Shown: positions 51,350 to 63,067, counted from the first letter of the stretch. The stretch: DNA of 64,000 nucleotides from Williamsia muralis NBRC 105860 (GCF_001598915.1 NZ_BDAP01000003.1:558001-622000); one strand, 5' to 3'. Notes: generated by a model not told the origin, from the letters alone. Program-made: numbers and translations.

Positions 51350-51739
51350 ATGAAGAAGTTCGCAGCACTGGTGGCATTCATCGGTTGCATGTTGTTCGCC
51401 GGCGCATGCAGCAGCGACGATGTGCAGGAAGCCACCGATCGAGCTACGGACAGTGCGAAGCAGGTGGCCGGTGACGTCTCGGACGCCACGGGGGATCTAC
51501 GGGACAACGGCTACATCGAAGCTCTGAAGACTCAGGACGTGACGTTCGGTGATCGCACCAAACAGATCGAGACCGGCAAACTGGCCTGCACGGAACTGTC
51601 CAACGGGTCGAGCATCGCCGACACCACAAAGAAGGTGGCCGAGGATGCCGGCATCAGCGAAGACAAGGCTCGAACATTGATCAACATCGCCGTTCCCGCG
51701 TACTGCACGCAGAACTCCGCGAAACTCGCCGGCAACTGA
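51350..51739 (+). CDS. DUF732-type secreted lipoprotein
   Basis: The 129-residue protein begins at ATG 51350 behind GAGG with a signal ending in the lipobox LFAGAC. A long helix (EATDRATDSAKQVAGDVSDATGD) is followed by a DUF732-like domain with KLACTELSNG and PAYCTQN. The paired Cys residues may form a disulfide. A strong hairpin follows its stop, so it ends the transcript. Confidence 0.85.
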   Translation: MKKFAALVAFIGCMLFAGACSSDDVQEATDRATDSAKQVAGDVSDATGDLRDNGYIEALKTQDVTFGDRTKQIETGKLACTELSNGSSIADTTKKVAEDAGISEDKARTLINIAVPAYCTQNSAKLAGN

Positions 51740-51758
51740 GCGTCTTCCATACCCCGCT

Positions 51759-51785
51759 TCCGGCCCTGACCGAGTCAGGGCCGGA
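51759..51785 (+). terminator. Hairpin terminator after the DUF732 lipoprotein
   Basis: TCCGGCCCTGAC pairs perfectly with GTCAGGGCCGGA across a CGA loop, giving a 12-bp GC-rich stem. It lies 20 nt downstream of the stop and before the HxlR operator. Confidence 0.8.
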
Positions 51786-51801
51786 GGTTCGTCCCAAGCT
51801 G

Positions 51802-51825
51802 GGTTCATAGTCTAGACTCTGAACC
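51802..51825. promoter_or_regulatory. 24-bp inverted repeat just before the HxlR start codon
   Basis: Arms GGTTCA and TGAACC flank the perfect 10-bp centre AGTCTAGACT, with one unpaired position on each side. The repeat ends directly before ATG 51826. The location and symmetry fit an autoregulatory HxlR operator. Confidence 0.65.
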
Positions 51826-52254
51826 ATGATCGACAGCGTGGCAGCCGTCCTCGGAACCGTAGGTGATCGCTGGGCTCTGCTCATCGTCCGGGAGGTCTCC
51901 CTCGGGCTGCGACGTTTTGACGAGATCCAGCGCGCCACCACCGCACCCCGGCAGGTCGTCTCCGATCGACTTCGCCGGTTGACCGAAGCCGGCATCCTCG
52001 CAACTCGGCCCTACTCGGTTCCGCGGCGGCGATCTCGCGATGAGTACGTGCTGACGGACGCAGGGCTCGATCTGCTGCCCGTCCTGTCCGCACTGTCCGA
52101 TTGGGGCGAGCGTCACCTCGGGTCCGGCGCGCTTCCTGACGTCGTCTACCGGCACAGCGCCTGCGGTGGCCGGATCACCGCAGTCCTGCGATGCGAATGT
52201 GGCGACCACGCCGATCCGCGCCACCGCCTCGTAGCCGAGGTCAACCGACTGTGA
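51826..52254 (+). CDS. HxlR-family winged-helix regulator
   Basis: The 142-residue protein has the family core WALLIVREVSLGLRRFDEIQRA, ISxRVLSxRL-like QVVSDRLRRLTEAGIL, and a winged segment ending in YVLTDAGLDLLPVL. The C-terminal CGGRITAVLRCECGDH contains three Cys/His-rich elements that could sense redox state or bind a metal. A thioredoxin gene follows after 43 nt. Confidence 0.93.
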   Translation: MIDSVAAVLGTVGDRWALLIVREVSLGLRRFDEIQRATTAPRQVVSDRLRRLTEAGILATRPYSVPRRRSRDEYVLTDAGLDLLPVLSALSDWGERHLGSGALPDVVYRHSACGGRITAVLRCECGDHADPRHRLVAEVNRL

Positions 52255-52297
52255 CCACAGCCCTGCGTCAACCGTCTGCACCTTTGGAGGACTGATC

Positions 52298-52642
52298 ATG
52301 CCCCTCGTCCACGTATCGGATTCTTCGTTCGACAGCCACGTCTTGAGTGGTGACCGCCCTGTGCTCGTCGAGTTCACCGCCCACTGGTGCCCACCCTGTC
52401 GGATGATCGCGCCGGTACTCGACCAGATCGCCGTCGACGAAGCGGACGTCGTGGATGTGGTGGCGATCGATGTCGACGAAAACCCCGTCACGACAGCGCG
52501 TTGCCGGGTCATGAGTATGCCAACGCTCGTGTTGTTCCACAGCGGCCACGAGCGGGCGCGCATCGTGGGTGCGAAGTCGCGGCAGGCGATCATGCGTGAG
52601 CTCCGGCCACACCTGCCGCAAGCTGCACCTGCACATCAATAA
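52298..52642 (+). CDS. Thioredoxin
   Basis: The 114-residue protein has the thioredoxin fold with WCPPC active-site motif (Cys31, Cys34; Trp30) and the cis-Pro strand SMPTLVLFH. WCPPC instead of WCGPC indicates a somewhat different redox potential. The start is ATG 52298, with a purine-rich GGAGG sequence upstream. It is in an operon with the HxlR regulator and a small membrane protein. Confidence 0.93.
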   Translation: MPLVHVSDSSFDSHVLSGDRPVLVEFTAHWCPPCRMIAPVLDQIAVDEADVVDVVAIDVDENPVTTARCRVMSMPTLVLFHSGHERARIVGAKSRQAIMRELRPHLPQAAPAHQ

Positions 52643-52645
52643 GTT

Positions 52646-52807
52646 GTGACCCACCCATCCCGATGGGAACGCCTGACGACGCCGTCGATTCTCATCGCGA
52701 TGGTGGTCATCATCGGCAGCCTGGTCGTCCACGGTCTGAGGACGTCGCTGATCGCTCTGCGAATGGCTTCAGATGCACGTCCAGCGACCGGAAAGACGGT
52801 GCGCTGA
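52646..52807 (+). CDS. Small single-span membrane protein (53 residues)
   Basis: GTG 52646 starts 3 nt after the thioredoxin stop. The 53-residue product has a basic/aromatic N-terminus (THPSRWERL), a single membrane span (SILIAMVVIIGSLVVHGL, residues 14-31) and a basic C-terminus. Short gap, direction and composition support translation with the thioredoxin. Its function is unknown; it could anchor or regulate redox at the membrane. Confidence 0.6.
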   Translation: MTHPSRWERLTTPSILIAMVVIIGSLVVHGLRTSLIALRMASDARPATGKTVR

Positions 52808-52814
52808 CAACCGA

Positions 52815-53645
52815 TCAAATGTCGGCGAGTTTCTTGCGGACGGCCTCGAGTCGCGCTTGTGCGTGTTCGGCCTTGTGTTCTGCCGCAGTCACATTCGACG
52901 CAGCAGTACGTTCGGACTTGTGCGCGAACTGCCTTTCCTGCTCCGCTTGTGACAGCTGGCTGCGCAGGTCCTCGATTCGCGAATCCAATTCGGCAACCCG
53001 GTCGGCGGCTTCTTGCGCGTCGGCCTGGGCGGTGTCGACGGCTTCTCGAGCTTCGAGCTCAGCACGTTCGGCTGCATCCACTTCGGCTTGTGCGTCGGCT
53101 TTTAGCTTCGTGGTGTCCGGCTTCTTCCCCGACGTCGTCGGCTTCGATCTACCGCCCACCACCGTCATGCCCGCAGGACCCATACCGCTGTAGCTCGCTG
53201 CGGTGACAAGGCGCCCGGCCCGTACCAGATCGGCGATCTCCGGGTCGGCCAGTGCGGCGTGCAGCGACTGCCCGACCTCACGGGCCGCCGTCTCACTCAC
53301 CTGCTGCCCACGTGTTGCCGCCAACTCACCCGCGCGGCGCGCCATCGCCCGGATCACGCGCTGTCGTTGAGTGGTCAGTGCGCGTAGGTCGTCGCCAGAC
53401 AGGTGACGTTGTGCGTCACGGAGAGCCTCGCCCAGTTCGAGTAGTTCTTCCACTTGCTCGGGTTCTTCTCGAGCGAAGTTGTTCACCACCCAGGCGACCA
53501 GAGTCGGCTTGCGCATCTTGCCTATCGCGGTCGCGAGTTCGCGATCACCCTCTTTGCGCGCCTGTGTGACACGAGCCTTGCGCACTTCCACGAACTCAGC
53601 CGGGTCGAGCCCGTACAGCTCGTCGGCGACCTCGTCGATGTCCAC
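52815..53645 (-). CDS. Coiled-coil protein of unknown function
   Basis: The 276-residue protein has a folded N-terminal half (LYGLDPAEFVEVRKARVTQARKEG, then KMRKPTLVAWVVNNFA), which recurs in actinobacterial proteins of unknown function. The C-terminal Ala/Glu/Lys-rich coiled coil covers about residues 180-275. It has no signal peptide or membrane span. I do not recognise its function. Confidence 0.75.
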   Translation of the reverse strand: MDIDEVADELYGLDPAEFVEVRKARVTQARKEGDRELATAIGKMRKPTLVAWVVNNFAREEPEQVEELLELGEALRDAQRHLSGDDLRALTTQRQRVIRAMARRAGELAATRGQQVSETAAREVGQSLHAALADPEIADLVRAGRLVTAASYSGMGPAGMTVVGGRSKPTTSGKKPDTTKLKADAQAEVDAAERAELEAREAVDTAQADAQEAADRVAELDSRIEDLRSQLSQAEQERQFAHKSERTAASNVTAAEHKAEHAQARLEAVRKKLADI

Positions 53646-53669
53646 CGGTCGACTTCCTGTGCCCCGCCC

Positions 53670-54167
53670 CTACGAGCCGGAGGCGATCGGCGAGAGGAAG
53701 AAGACGGGAATCGTCCGCTCTGTGCGCTTCTCGTAGACGGCGAAGTTCGGCCACACCGCGAGCATCCTCTGCCAGGCCTGCTCGCGTTCGGCTCCGGTCA
53801 CCTCACGCCACGAAACCTCGATGGTCTTGCGCCGGTAGATGATCTCTGCCTTCTCACAGGCACGGAGATTCAGAACCCAGACCGGCATTCGTTTGGCGCC
53901 GAAGTACGAGCCGGCGATCAGCCAGCCGCCATCCTGGGGCACGCACAGAAGCGGCGTGGATCGTGGGACTCCAGACTTCCGGCCCGGCACGGTCAACGTG
54001 ATGTTGGGTAGGCCGGCGATGTCGAGCGCACTGAGCCGCCCATTGCTGACCCGCTGCAACCGGGTGTCCCACTTCTCGATCTGCGGCAGCAATTTCGGCA
54101 TCCACGAGACCGCACCTATTTTAATCGCCACCGGCGTCAGAATCCCCACCGGAACAAGGCTACTCAC
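53670..54167 (-). CDS. Deazaflavin (F420)-dependent nitroreductase-family protein (Ddn-like)
   Basis: The 165-residue protein has LTVPGRKSGVPRSTPLLCVPQDGGWLIAGSYFGAKRMPVWVLNL, the split-barrel Ddn/FDOR-A family signature for F420 binding. The start is ATG 54167. Members reduce nitro-imidazoles, quinones or lipids using F420H2. It supports an F420-using host. Confidence 0.9.
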   Translation of the reverse strand: MSSLVPVGILTPVAIKIGAVSWMPKLLPQIEKWDTRLQRVSNGRLSALDIAGLPNITLTVPGRKSGVPRSTPLLCVPQDGGWLIAGSYFGAKRMPVWVLNLRACEKAEIIYRRKTIEVSWREVTGAEREQAWQRMLAVWPNFAVYEKRTERTIPVFFLSPIASGS

Positions 54168-54205
54168 AACAGCATCACCTCACGGGAGAAGCGGCATCGC
54201 AGCCG

Positions 54206-55447
54206 TCATGTCTCGGTTGTGTCCATGTTGCTCCTGCGCCGCCGGACGATCCCGGTGACCACCGCGACGATCGCGCCGACGGCCAGGACGATGGCCGACG
54301 CGAAGGGAAGGGCGTTGTCGACGAACCCGACGATGATGACGGCAGGGATGGCCAGTGCCGGCCACGGGAAGATGGTTTTCCAGTTGCTCGAACTCCAGCC
54401 GACGATGCAGCAGACACCGCTGATGAACAGCGCCAGACCACCACACAGCACCCACCGCCCGGTTGCAGTCAGTTCGCCTACCGGGTGCAGGACGTACTGT
54501 TCGATGCCGACCCCGAGAAGAGCAGCACCGAGGGTGAGCGGCAGATGCCCGTAGATGTACCCGTCGGCGCGGCCGCTGCCGACCGCACTCTCGTCGTCCT
54601 GCAGCAGCGTCTTCGCCTCTGCGCCACCGATGTCGAAGTACATCCACCACACGGCAGCCGCGATGGTGAAGCCGAGAGCAGCAACACTGAGCGACGACCA
54701 CGCCCAATGGGTCTCGTGCATTCCGAGCACGATGGCCGAGATCGATTCACCGAGAACCAGGATCACGAACAAACCGAAGCGTTCCGGCAGATGTTCGAGG
54801 TGCAGTGGGACATCAGGACCCCACCGGGTGGCTGCGAACGGCGCCATCGCTTCGATCGCTATCCCCAACGCCCAGAGCCAGTACGTGATCGGCGACGGGG
54901 TCAGCAGCGAGACCGTCCAGATCAGTGCGCTGACCACCGTCGCGGCGAAATACAGGTTGATCGTGACGCGGACTTCGCTGATGTGTCGCCACGCCCGGAG
55001 GTAGAGGCCGGCGAGGATCACGCGGGTGGCGATGTACCCGACCGCGAAGGCCACTGTGCCGTCGCCACCGACGGCCGCGGACGCGCTCGCCGCCATGACC
55101 GCGACCGCGAACGTGGCAGCCAGCTTCAGCACCCGGTAGAGGACGTCGTTCGTGTCGAATCTGTTCGCATACAAGGTGGTGGTGACCCACGACCACCATG
55201 TGACCGCGAACAGGCCGGCGAAGACACCGACACCGTGCCAGCCGAGATCGTCTTTCAGCGCCAGCGCGAGCTGGTGGATGACCAAGACGTACGCAAGGTC
55301 GAAGAACAGCTCGAGTCTTGTCGCGGCTCGATCATCTTCGGTGCGCAGACGAGGCGGCGCCATGAGCGGGGTGCGTTGGTCTCCCCCGCTGTCCGCACTG
55401 TCACCGTCGGATCGATCGCCCCCGAGCTCAGATGTGCGGTCAGCCAT
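54206..55447 (-). CDS. Low-temperature-requirement A (LtrA) family membrane protein
   Basis: The protein of about 413 residues begins with a polar, acidic leader, then LELFFDLAYVLVIHQLALAL, the LtrA hallmark. It has about a dozen membrane spans and VLGESISAIVLG. The start is ATG 55447; the frame is open further upstream inside the DoxX gene. Its function is not established for the family. Confidence 0.9.
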   Translation of the reverse strand: MADRTSELGGDRSDGDSADSGGDQRTPLMAPPRLRTEDDRAATRLELFFDLAYVLVIHQLALALKDDLGWHGVGVFAGLFAVTWWSWVTTTLYANRFDTNDVLYRVLKLAATFAVAVMAASASAAVGGDGTVAFAVGYIATRVILAGLYLRAWRHISEVRVTINLYFAATVVSALIWTVSLLTPSPITYWLWALGIAIEAMAPFAATRWGPDVPLHLEHLPERFGLFVILVLGESISAIVLGMHETHWAWSSLSVAALGFTIAAAVWWMYFDIGGAEAKTLLQDDESAVGSGRADGYIYGHLPLTLGAALLGVGIEQYVLHPVGELTATGRWVLCGGLALFISGVCCIVGWSSSNWKTIFPWPALAIPAVIIVGFVDNALPFASAIVLAVGAIVAVVTGIVRRRRSNMDTTET

Positions 55448-55583
55448 TACGTGGAAGGTCCTAACTGTTGGCCCCGACGAGGGGACGCGCGGCCTGAGCC
55501 GGCACGACGCATCCTCCGTCAGTACCCCGCGCCACGTAAACGCAAACCGGACATCCCACCACCCGTCTGGGTGGGTGCCGCGA

Positions 55584-56048
55584 TCAGTTCGACGCGGCCA
55601 CGGGGTTGCGTGGCTGTGACGAACCTGCCGCCAGCCATCGAACACGCGGCGCCAGCAGGGCATCCACGCTGAGACCACCCGCGCCGACCACTGCCAGGAG
55701 CAGCGATCCCATCCCCAGCGACAGCACCAGTTCGTATCCGCCGTCCGCCACCCAGAGGCCCATGTCGATGTGCGCGAAGAAGTAGGCGCCGAGCATGTCG
55801 AGCGCGAACAGGGCACCGACGATCGGGGTGAGCACACCGACGATGAGGGCGATTCCGCCGAGGATCTCGAGCCACGTGACCACAAATGCGGACACCGACG
55901 CCATGGGCACATCCATACCCTGGAAGCTGGCCTTGGTGCCGGCATACCCATAGGTGTTCAGTTTCTGGAGTCCGTGCGCCAGGAACACCGACCCAATACC
56001 GATGCGTGCCAGCAGAATTCCGACACTCCGCACGATGGAATAGTTCAT
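55584..56048 (-). CDS. DoxX-family membrane protein, second copy
   Basis: The 154-residue protein starts at ATG 56048 behind GAGGGTG. It has four membrane spans, including RIGIGSVFLAHGLQKL and ALFALDMLGAYFFAHIDMG. It is divergent from a MarR regulator and the gap contains a perfect inverted repeat, so it is probably controlled by that MarR. A thiol/quinone stress role is inferred from similar gene pairs. Confidence 0.9.
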   Translation of the reverse strand: MNYSIVRSVGILLARIGIGSVFLAHGLQKLNTYGYAGTKASFQGMDVPMASVSAFVVTWLEILGGIALIVGVLTPIVGALFALDMLGAYFFAHIDMGLWVADGGYELVLSLGMGSLLLAVVGAGGLSVDALLAPRVRWLAAGSSQPRNPVAASN

Positions 56049-56071
56049 ATCACCCTCGATCGACTTGTGAA

Positions 56072-56091
56072 TCACTTGATGTTTCAAGTGA
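56072..56091. promoter_or_regulatory. 20-bp inverted repeat in the DoxX/MarR gap
   Basis: TCACTTGATGTTTCAAGTGA has perfect 8-bp arms separated by TGTT. It overlaps the DoxX 5' side (24 nt from the ATG). A looser cluster of TTGA/TCAA half-sites follows at about 56110-56135, nearer MarR. It is a probable MarR operator. Confidence 0.7.
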
Positions 56092-56161
56092 ACCTTAGAG
56101 GGGTGATAATTGAAGCGTCAACTGAAGCATCAAGTACGCAACGCGGGTTTACACTCTTTCC

Positions 56162-56632
56162 ATGACTGGCAGACCGCCGACACGATGGCTCGATGAGCAG
56201 GAGATGGAGGCCTGGCTGCAGGTGGCGGTTCTGCTGTCCAGACTTCCGCATGCACTCGACGCCCAGCTCTTACGTGATGCCCAGTTGACCCACTTCGAGT
56301 ACGAGGTCCTGGCTGCGCTGTCAGAAGCACCCGAACGAACACTCCGGATGAGTGCCCTGGCCGAGTTGGCAAACGGATCCCTTTCTCGCCTGTCCCATGT
56401 CGTCAAACGGCTTGAACAACGCGAGTGGGTGTACCGCTCCGCCTGCCCCGAAGACGGTCGGTTCACCAACGCCGTCCTAACCGACGCCGGGTGGGAAAAA
56501 GTGGTGCAGACAGCACCGGGCTACGCCGAGAACGTCCGCAGACTGGTCATCGACCCGCTCACTCGCGCCCAGCTACGACAACTCGCCGCCATCGGCCGGC
56601 GGATCAACGACGGCGGCCCACCCTCGCGGTGA
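56162..56632 (+). CDS. MarR-family transcriptional regulator
   Basis: The 156-residue protein has the winged-helix core LTHFEYEVLAALSEAP, RMSALAELANGSLSRLSHVVKRLEQREWVYR and a wing (SACPEDGRFTNAVLTDAGW). It is divergent from the DoxX gene, with an operator-like repeat in the gap. The only Cys is near the wing (SACPEDGR), which may sense oxidants. Confidence 0.93.
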   Translation: MTGRPPTRWLDEQEMEAWLQVAVLLSRLPHALDAQLLRDAQLTHFEYEVLAALSEAPERTLRMSALAELANGSLSRLSHVVKRLEQREWVYRSACPEDGRFTNAVLTDAGWEKVVQTAPGYAENVRRLVIDPLTRAQLRQLAAIGRRINDGGPPSR

Positions 56633-56657
56633 GGCCGACAAACGCCACGGCGAACGG

Positions 56658-59635
<2,978 letters not shown>

Positions 59636-59654
59636 GGGCGAACCACTCCACAAG

Positions 59655-60647
59655 ATGGGTTTTCTGACCATCGGGCGGTTCGATCCGGCCGATCCCGGAA
59701 CCGGCCACGAGGAATTGCTGCGAACCATCGAACTCGCAGAACAACTCGGCTTCGACAGCGTGTGGCTTCGACACCGACACCTGCAGTTCGGTATCTCCTC
59801 CCCTGTCGCGGTACTGGCTGCGGCAAGCCAGCGCACGAGCCGGATCGAACTCGGTACGGCGGTGATCCCACTCGGACTCGAGAATCCCTTGCGACTCGCC
59901 GAAGACCTGGCGACGGTGGATCTGCTGTCCGGGGGGCGGTTGAATCCTGGGGTGTCGGTGGGACCCCCGATGCGGTACGAGGACTTCAAACACAAGCTCT
60001 ATCCCGAAACCCACGCGCAGGAGAACTTCAGCAAAGACCGGGTGATCCGGCTGATGGACAACATCCGCGGAGTACCGGTGAGTGACTTCGAGGGCACAGT
60101 CGGCATCGAGCAGTACTCGAGAATCGTCCAGCCACATTCCCCGGGGCTGATCGACCGCCTGTGGTACGGCGGAATGATGTCCTCGGCGATCTGGGCCGGA
60201 CAGCAAGGATTGAATTACCTGACCAGCTCGGTGGTGACCACCGAGGGCACGTCCTCCACCGACTTCGCCTCGATTCAGGGTGAGCACATCGATGCCTACC
60301 GCGCGCATCACCCGAACCCCGAAAAAGCCCGGGTGTCACAGGGATTGGTTGTCATTCCGACCGATTCGGCGACCCCGGAGCAGCGACGCAGATACCGCGA
60401 CTACGCCGATGCCCGGTTCGACCGGACTCTCTCGCCTCAGGGCCCGCGCCGAATGCTCTTCGCCCCTGACATCGTCGGAACCTCGGACGAGATAGCGGAA
60501 CGGTTGTTCGCCCACGCCGGCTTCCAGAGAGCCGGCGAGGTGGCGTTCGCGTTGCCCTTCTCGTTCGACGCGACCGACTATCTACAGATCATCACCGACA
60601 TGGCCACGCACCTGGGCCCGAAGATCGGCTGGTCACCCAGAGTCTGA
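59655..60647 (+). CDS. LLM-class flavin/F420-dependent oxidoreductase
   Basis: The 330-residue TIM-barrel protein begins MGFLTIGRFDPADPGTGHEELLRTIELAEQLGFDSVWL, typical of luciferase-like monooxygenases with a HLQFGISSPV motif. LENPLRLAEDLATVDLLSGGRL and the NYLTSSVVT region line the flavin pocket. It follows the TetR gene by 19 nt (ATG 59655; GTG 59625 is possible) and may be co-regulated. The substrate is unknown. Confidence 0.88.
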   Translation: MGFLTIGRFDPADPGTGHEELLRTIELAEQLGFDSVWLRHRHLQFGISSPVAVLAAASQRTSRIELGTAVIPLGLENPLRLAEDLATVDLLSGGRLNPGVSVGPPMRYEDFKHKLYPETHAQENFSKDRVIRLMDNIRGVPVSDFEGTVGIEQYSRIVQPHSPGLIDRLWYGGMMSSAIWAGQQGLNYLTSSVVTTEGTSSTDFASIQGEHIDAYRAHHPNPEKARVSQGLVVIPTDSATPEQRRRYRDYADARFDRTLSPQGPRRMLFAPDIVGTSDEIAERLFAHAGFQRAGEVAFALPFSFDATDYLQIITDMATHLGPKIGWSPRV

Positions 60648-60666
60648 ACGGCAGAGTCTGAACGGC
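60639..60666. repeat. 14-bp tandem duplication at the monooxygenase stop
   Basis: AGAGTCTGAACGGC is present twice in direct tandem. The first copy carries the TGA stop of the LLM gene. It looks like a replication slip. The following roughly 140 bases before phoD contain no gene. Confidence 0.7.
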
Positions 60667-60809
60667 CACCTGAGAACGTCGGCAGGCCTTGCATCCAGAC
60701 GAACCCGACAACGAGAGCCCTCGGCTCCCCACCACAACGTCAAGTGCCCTTCGTGTCGGCGTCACCTCGGGGACCTCGGACAGACAGCTGATGCTGGTCG
60801 AGTACTCCT

Positions 60810-62423
60810 GTGGCGTCACCCGAGCTGTCGATCGACCGAGACAAAATTCTGCGGGCTGGTACCACCCGTCGCAGGTTCTTGACCTGGGCAGGCGTGGCCG
60901 GCGCCCTGGCCTTCACTCCCGGTTTGGTCAGTTCCCCCACCGCATTCCCCTCGCCCGCTGCTCGCGGCGATCACGTGTTCACCCTCGGCGTCGCTTCTGG
61001 TGATCCACTCGCCGACGCGGTGATCCTGTGGACCCGGTTGGCTCCAGAACCCTTGGCCCCGCGGGGCGGGATGTCCGAGTCCGATGTGCCGGTCGACTGG
61101 GAGATGGCCCTGGACAACAAGTTCACAAACGTGGTTCGACGCGGCACCGTGAACGCAACCGCACGCGACGCGCACAGTGTGCACGTGGATGTTCGTGGCC
61201 TCGAGCCATCCACCGAGTACTACTACCGTTTCCGGTCCGGCGGCCACATCTCCGACGTGGGAAGGACACGGACCGCACCGGCGGCGAGTGCCGATGTGGC
61301 CGGCATGACGTTTGCCTGGGCATCGTGCCAGGCCTGGTCAGATGGATTCTTCAACGCCTATGGGGACATGGCCTCGGCTGCACCAGATGTCGTCTTTCAC
61401 CTCGGGGATTACATCTACGAGAAGCCGATACCGGCGGACGGTGGGCGACGCGGATCGTCTGCCATGCCGAGCTCGTGCCACTCCGAGGCACACAGCCTCG
61501 ATGACTATCGCGATCGATACGCTCTGTACAAACTCGACCCTCATCTGCAAGCGGCACACCGCACGTCCCCGTTCATCATCACGCCCGACGACCACGAGAT
61601 CGAGAACAACTGGGCCGCAGGTATTTCCGAGGACAGCGCACCTCTGCCGGAGTTCTTGACACGGCGGGCGGGCGCACTCAAGGCGTGGTGGGAGAACACA
61701 CCCGTCCGGGCGACCATTCATCCCACGCGCGGTGACATCCGTATCTATCGCCGATTCACGTTCGGCAACCTCGCCGAGTTCAGCGTGCTCGACACCCGCC
61801 AATACCGAAGCGATCAGGTCAACGGAGACACCGACGGCCCGCTGAACAGACTGACCGCAGACCCCGCTCGCACCATCACCGGAGATGTCCAGGAGCGGTG
61901 GATACTCGACGGCCTCGGCTCCAGCACAGCGCGATGGAACGTACTGGCCCACCAGACGCCCATGGCAGACCTCGCCCGCTCGCGGCGGGGATCCCGTGCT
62001 GTGAGCATGGACGCCTGGAGCGGATACGAGGCATCGCGCAAGCGCGTCCTCGACGGCGTGAGAGCCCGGGGCGTCGAGAACCTCGTGTCGATCGTCGGCG
62101 ACATCCATCGGTCCGTGGTGTCCGAACTCAAGACCACCTATACAAGGCCCGCGCCCACGGTCGGCGTCGAGATCGCAGGCACGTCAATCGCATCCGGAGC
62201 CGACGGCTCTGATAGTGACGAGGGAGATCGCGAGTTGAAGGCGGCATCCCCGCACGTCAAGTTCGGCAACTCTCAACGCGGATATGTTCTGAACACACTC
62301 TCGAGGTCGAGCTGGGAAGCCACGTTCCGGGTGGCCGAATCGATCGCCGATCCCGGCAACACCCTGCATACGCGGGCCACGATCACCATTCCGTCCGCCA
62401 GGCCAGAGGTCTTGGTGACCTGA
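60810..62423 (+). CDS. phoD: Alkaline phosphatase D (PhoD-family, Tat-exported)
   Basis: The 537-residue protein has a twin-arginine signal (TTRRRFLTWAGVAGALAF, about residues 18-35), a PhoD_N Fn3-like domain (GVASGDPLADAVILWTRL; TEYYYRFR) and a phosphatase domain (LGDYIYE; PDDHEIENNW; DTRQYR; VGDIHRS). This gives the Ca/Fe metal ligands of the family. It hydrolyses phosphate mono- or diesters outside the cell. The start is GTG 60810. It is convergent with the next lipoprotein gene, with stops abutting. Confidence 0.92.
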   Translation: MASPELSIDRDKILRAGTTRRRFLTWAGVAGALAFTPGLVSSPTAFPSPAARGDHVFTLGVASGDPLADAVILWTRLAPEPLAPRGGMSESDVPVDWEMALDNKFTNVVRRGTVNATARDAHSVHVDVRGLEPSTEYYYRFRSGGHISDVGRTRTAPAASADVAGMTFAWASCQAWSDGFFNAYGDMASAAPDVVFHLGDYIYEKPIPADGGRRGSSAMPSSCHSEAHSLDDYRDRYALYKLDPHLQAAHRTSPFIITPDDHEIENNWAAGISEDSAPLPEFLTRRAGALKAWWENTPVRATIHPTRGDIRIYRRFTFGNLAEFSVLDTRQYRSDQVNGDTDGPLNRLTADPARTITGDVQERWILDGLGSSTARWNVLAHQTPMADLARSRRGSRAVSMDAWSGYEASRKRVLDGVRARGVENLVSIVGDIHRSVVSELKTTYTRPAPTVGVEIAGTSIASGADGSDSDEGDRELKAASPHVKFGNSQRGYVLNTLSRSSWEATFRVAESIADPGNTLHTRATITIPSARPEVLVT

Positions 62424-63014
62424 TCACATCGGGGTGATGGATTCAGCCAGCTCGCAGGCCTCATCCACGTCCACAGCACTCTTGTTGCTCAACCAGGTCA
62501 TCCACCATCGCTCGCCCGCCTTTTCGACGACAGCTGAGAACACTTCGGCATCTGATCGAGACCGGTCATCGAACTCGACGCGGTAGAACTCGAAGGCCCC
62601 GGTGGTCTGGGCACCGCTCAGCGTTCCGCCCTCGCGGTCCACACGGGTACCCGAATCAGGGAAGAAGAACTCCCCCATGCCCGAACCGAGTTCTTGTGCG
62701 GCAACGCGATTGTCGGCCCGCGCGGACGCAAAGATGGACCCGTCGAGCACTCCGATGAGAATCATCGACGCATCGTCGCCGTTCTTCGTGAGCGCGACAT
62801 CCCCATAGATGAGTTCGTCGGAATCTTCTCGGACCGTCCAGCCCGGAGGCGCGGTGATGCCGAACCCGGCGTCCGCGAACTCGATGAAACCGACCGGTCT
62901 GGGATCAGCGACCGGCACCGCTTGACCATCAACCCCCCTGGCACATCCGCCGACCATCATCATGCATATCCACGCCGCGACAACAGTTGCGGTCACCATC
63001 CCCCGAGTGGTCAC
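62424..63014 (-). CDS. Secreted lipoprotein of unknown function
   Basis: The 196-residue protein from GTG 63014 has a signal with lipobox MMMVGGC (about residue 24). The mature part contains GFGITAPPGWTVREDSDELIYGDVALTKNGDD and a segment ending GERWWMTWLSNKSAVDVDEACELA. It resembles mycobacterial Lpp-type proteins. No catalytic motif is visible. Confidence 0.75.
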   Translation of the reverse strand: MTTRGMVTATVVAAWICMMMVGGCARGVDGQAVPVADPRPVGFIEFADAGFGITAPPGWTVREDSDELIYGDVALTKNGDDASMILIGVLDGSIFASARADNRVAAQELGSGMGEFFFPDSGTRVDREGGTLSGAQTTGAFEFYRVEFDDRSRSDAEVFSAVVEKAGERWWMTWLSNKSAVDVDEACELAESITPM

Positions 63015-63067
63015 GCCCGCGACTCTAGTACATCCTCGGCCCGGGCCGATCCGCCCCGGAAGTCCGT

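Noticed and set aside
54485-55672. 395-codon plus-strand frame opposite LtrA
   Set aside because: Antisense of a clear membrane-protein gene; composition is Arg/Asp-rich and no ribosome site or motif is present.
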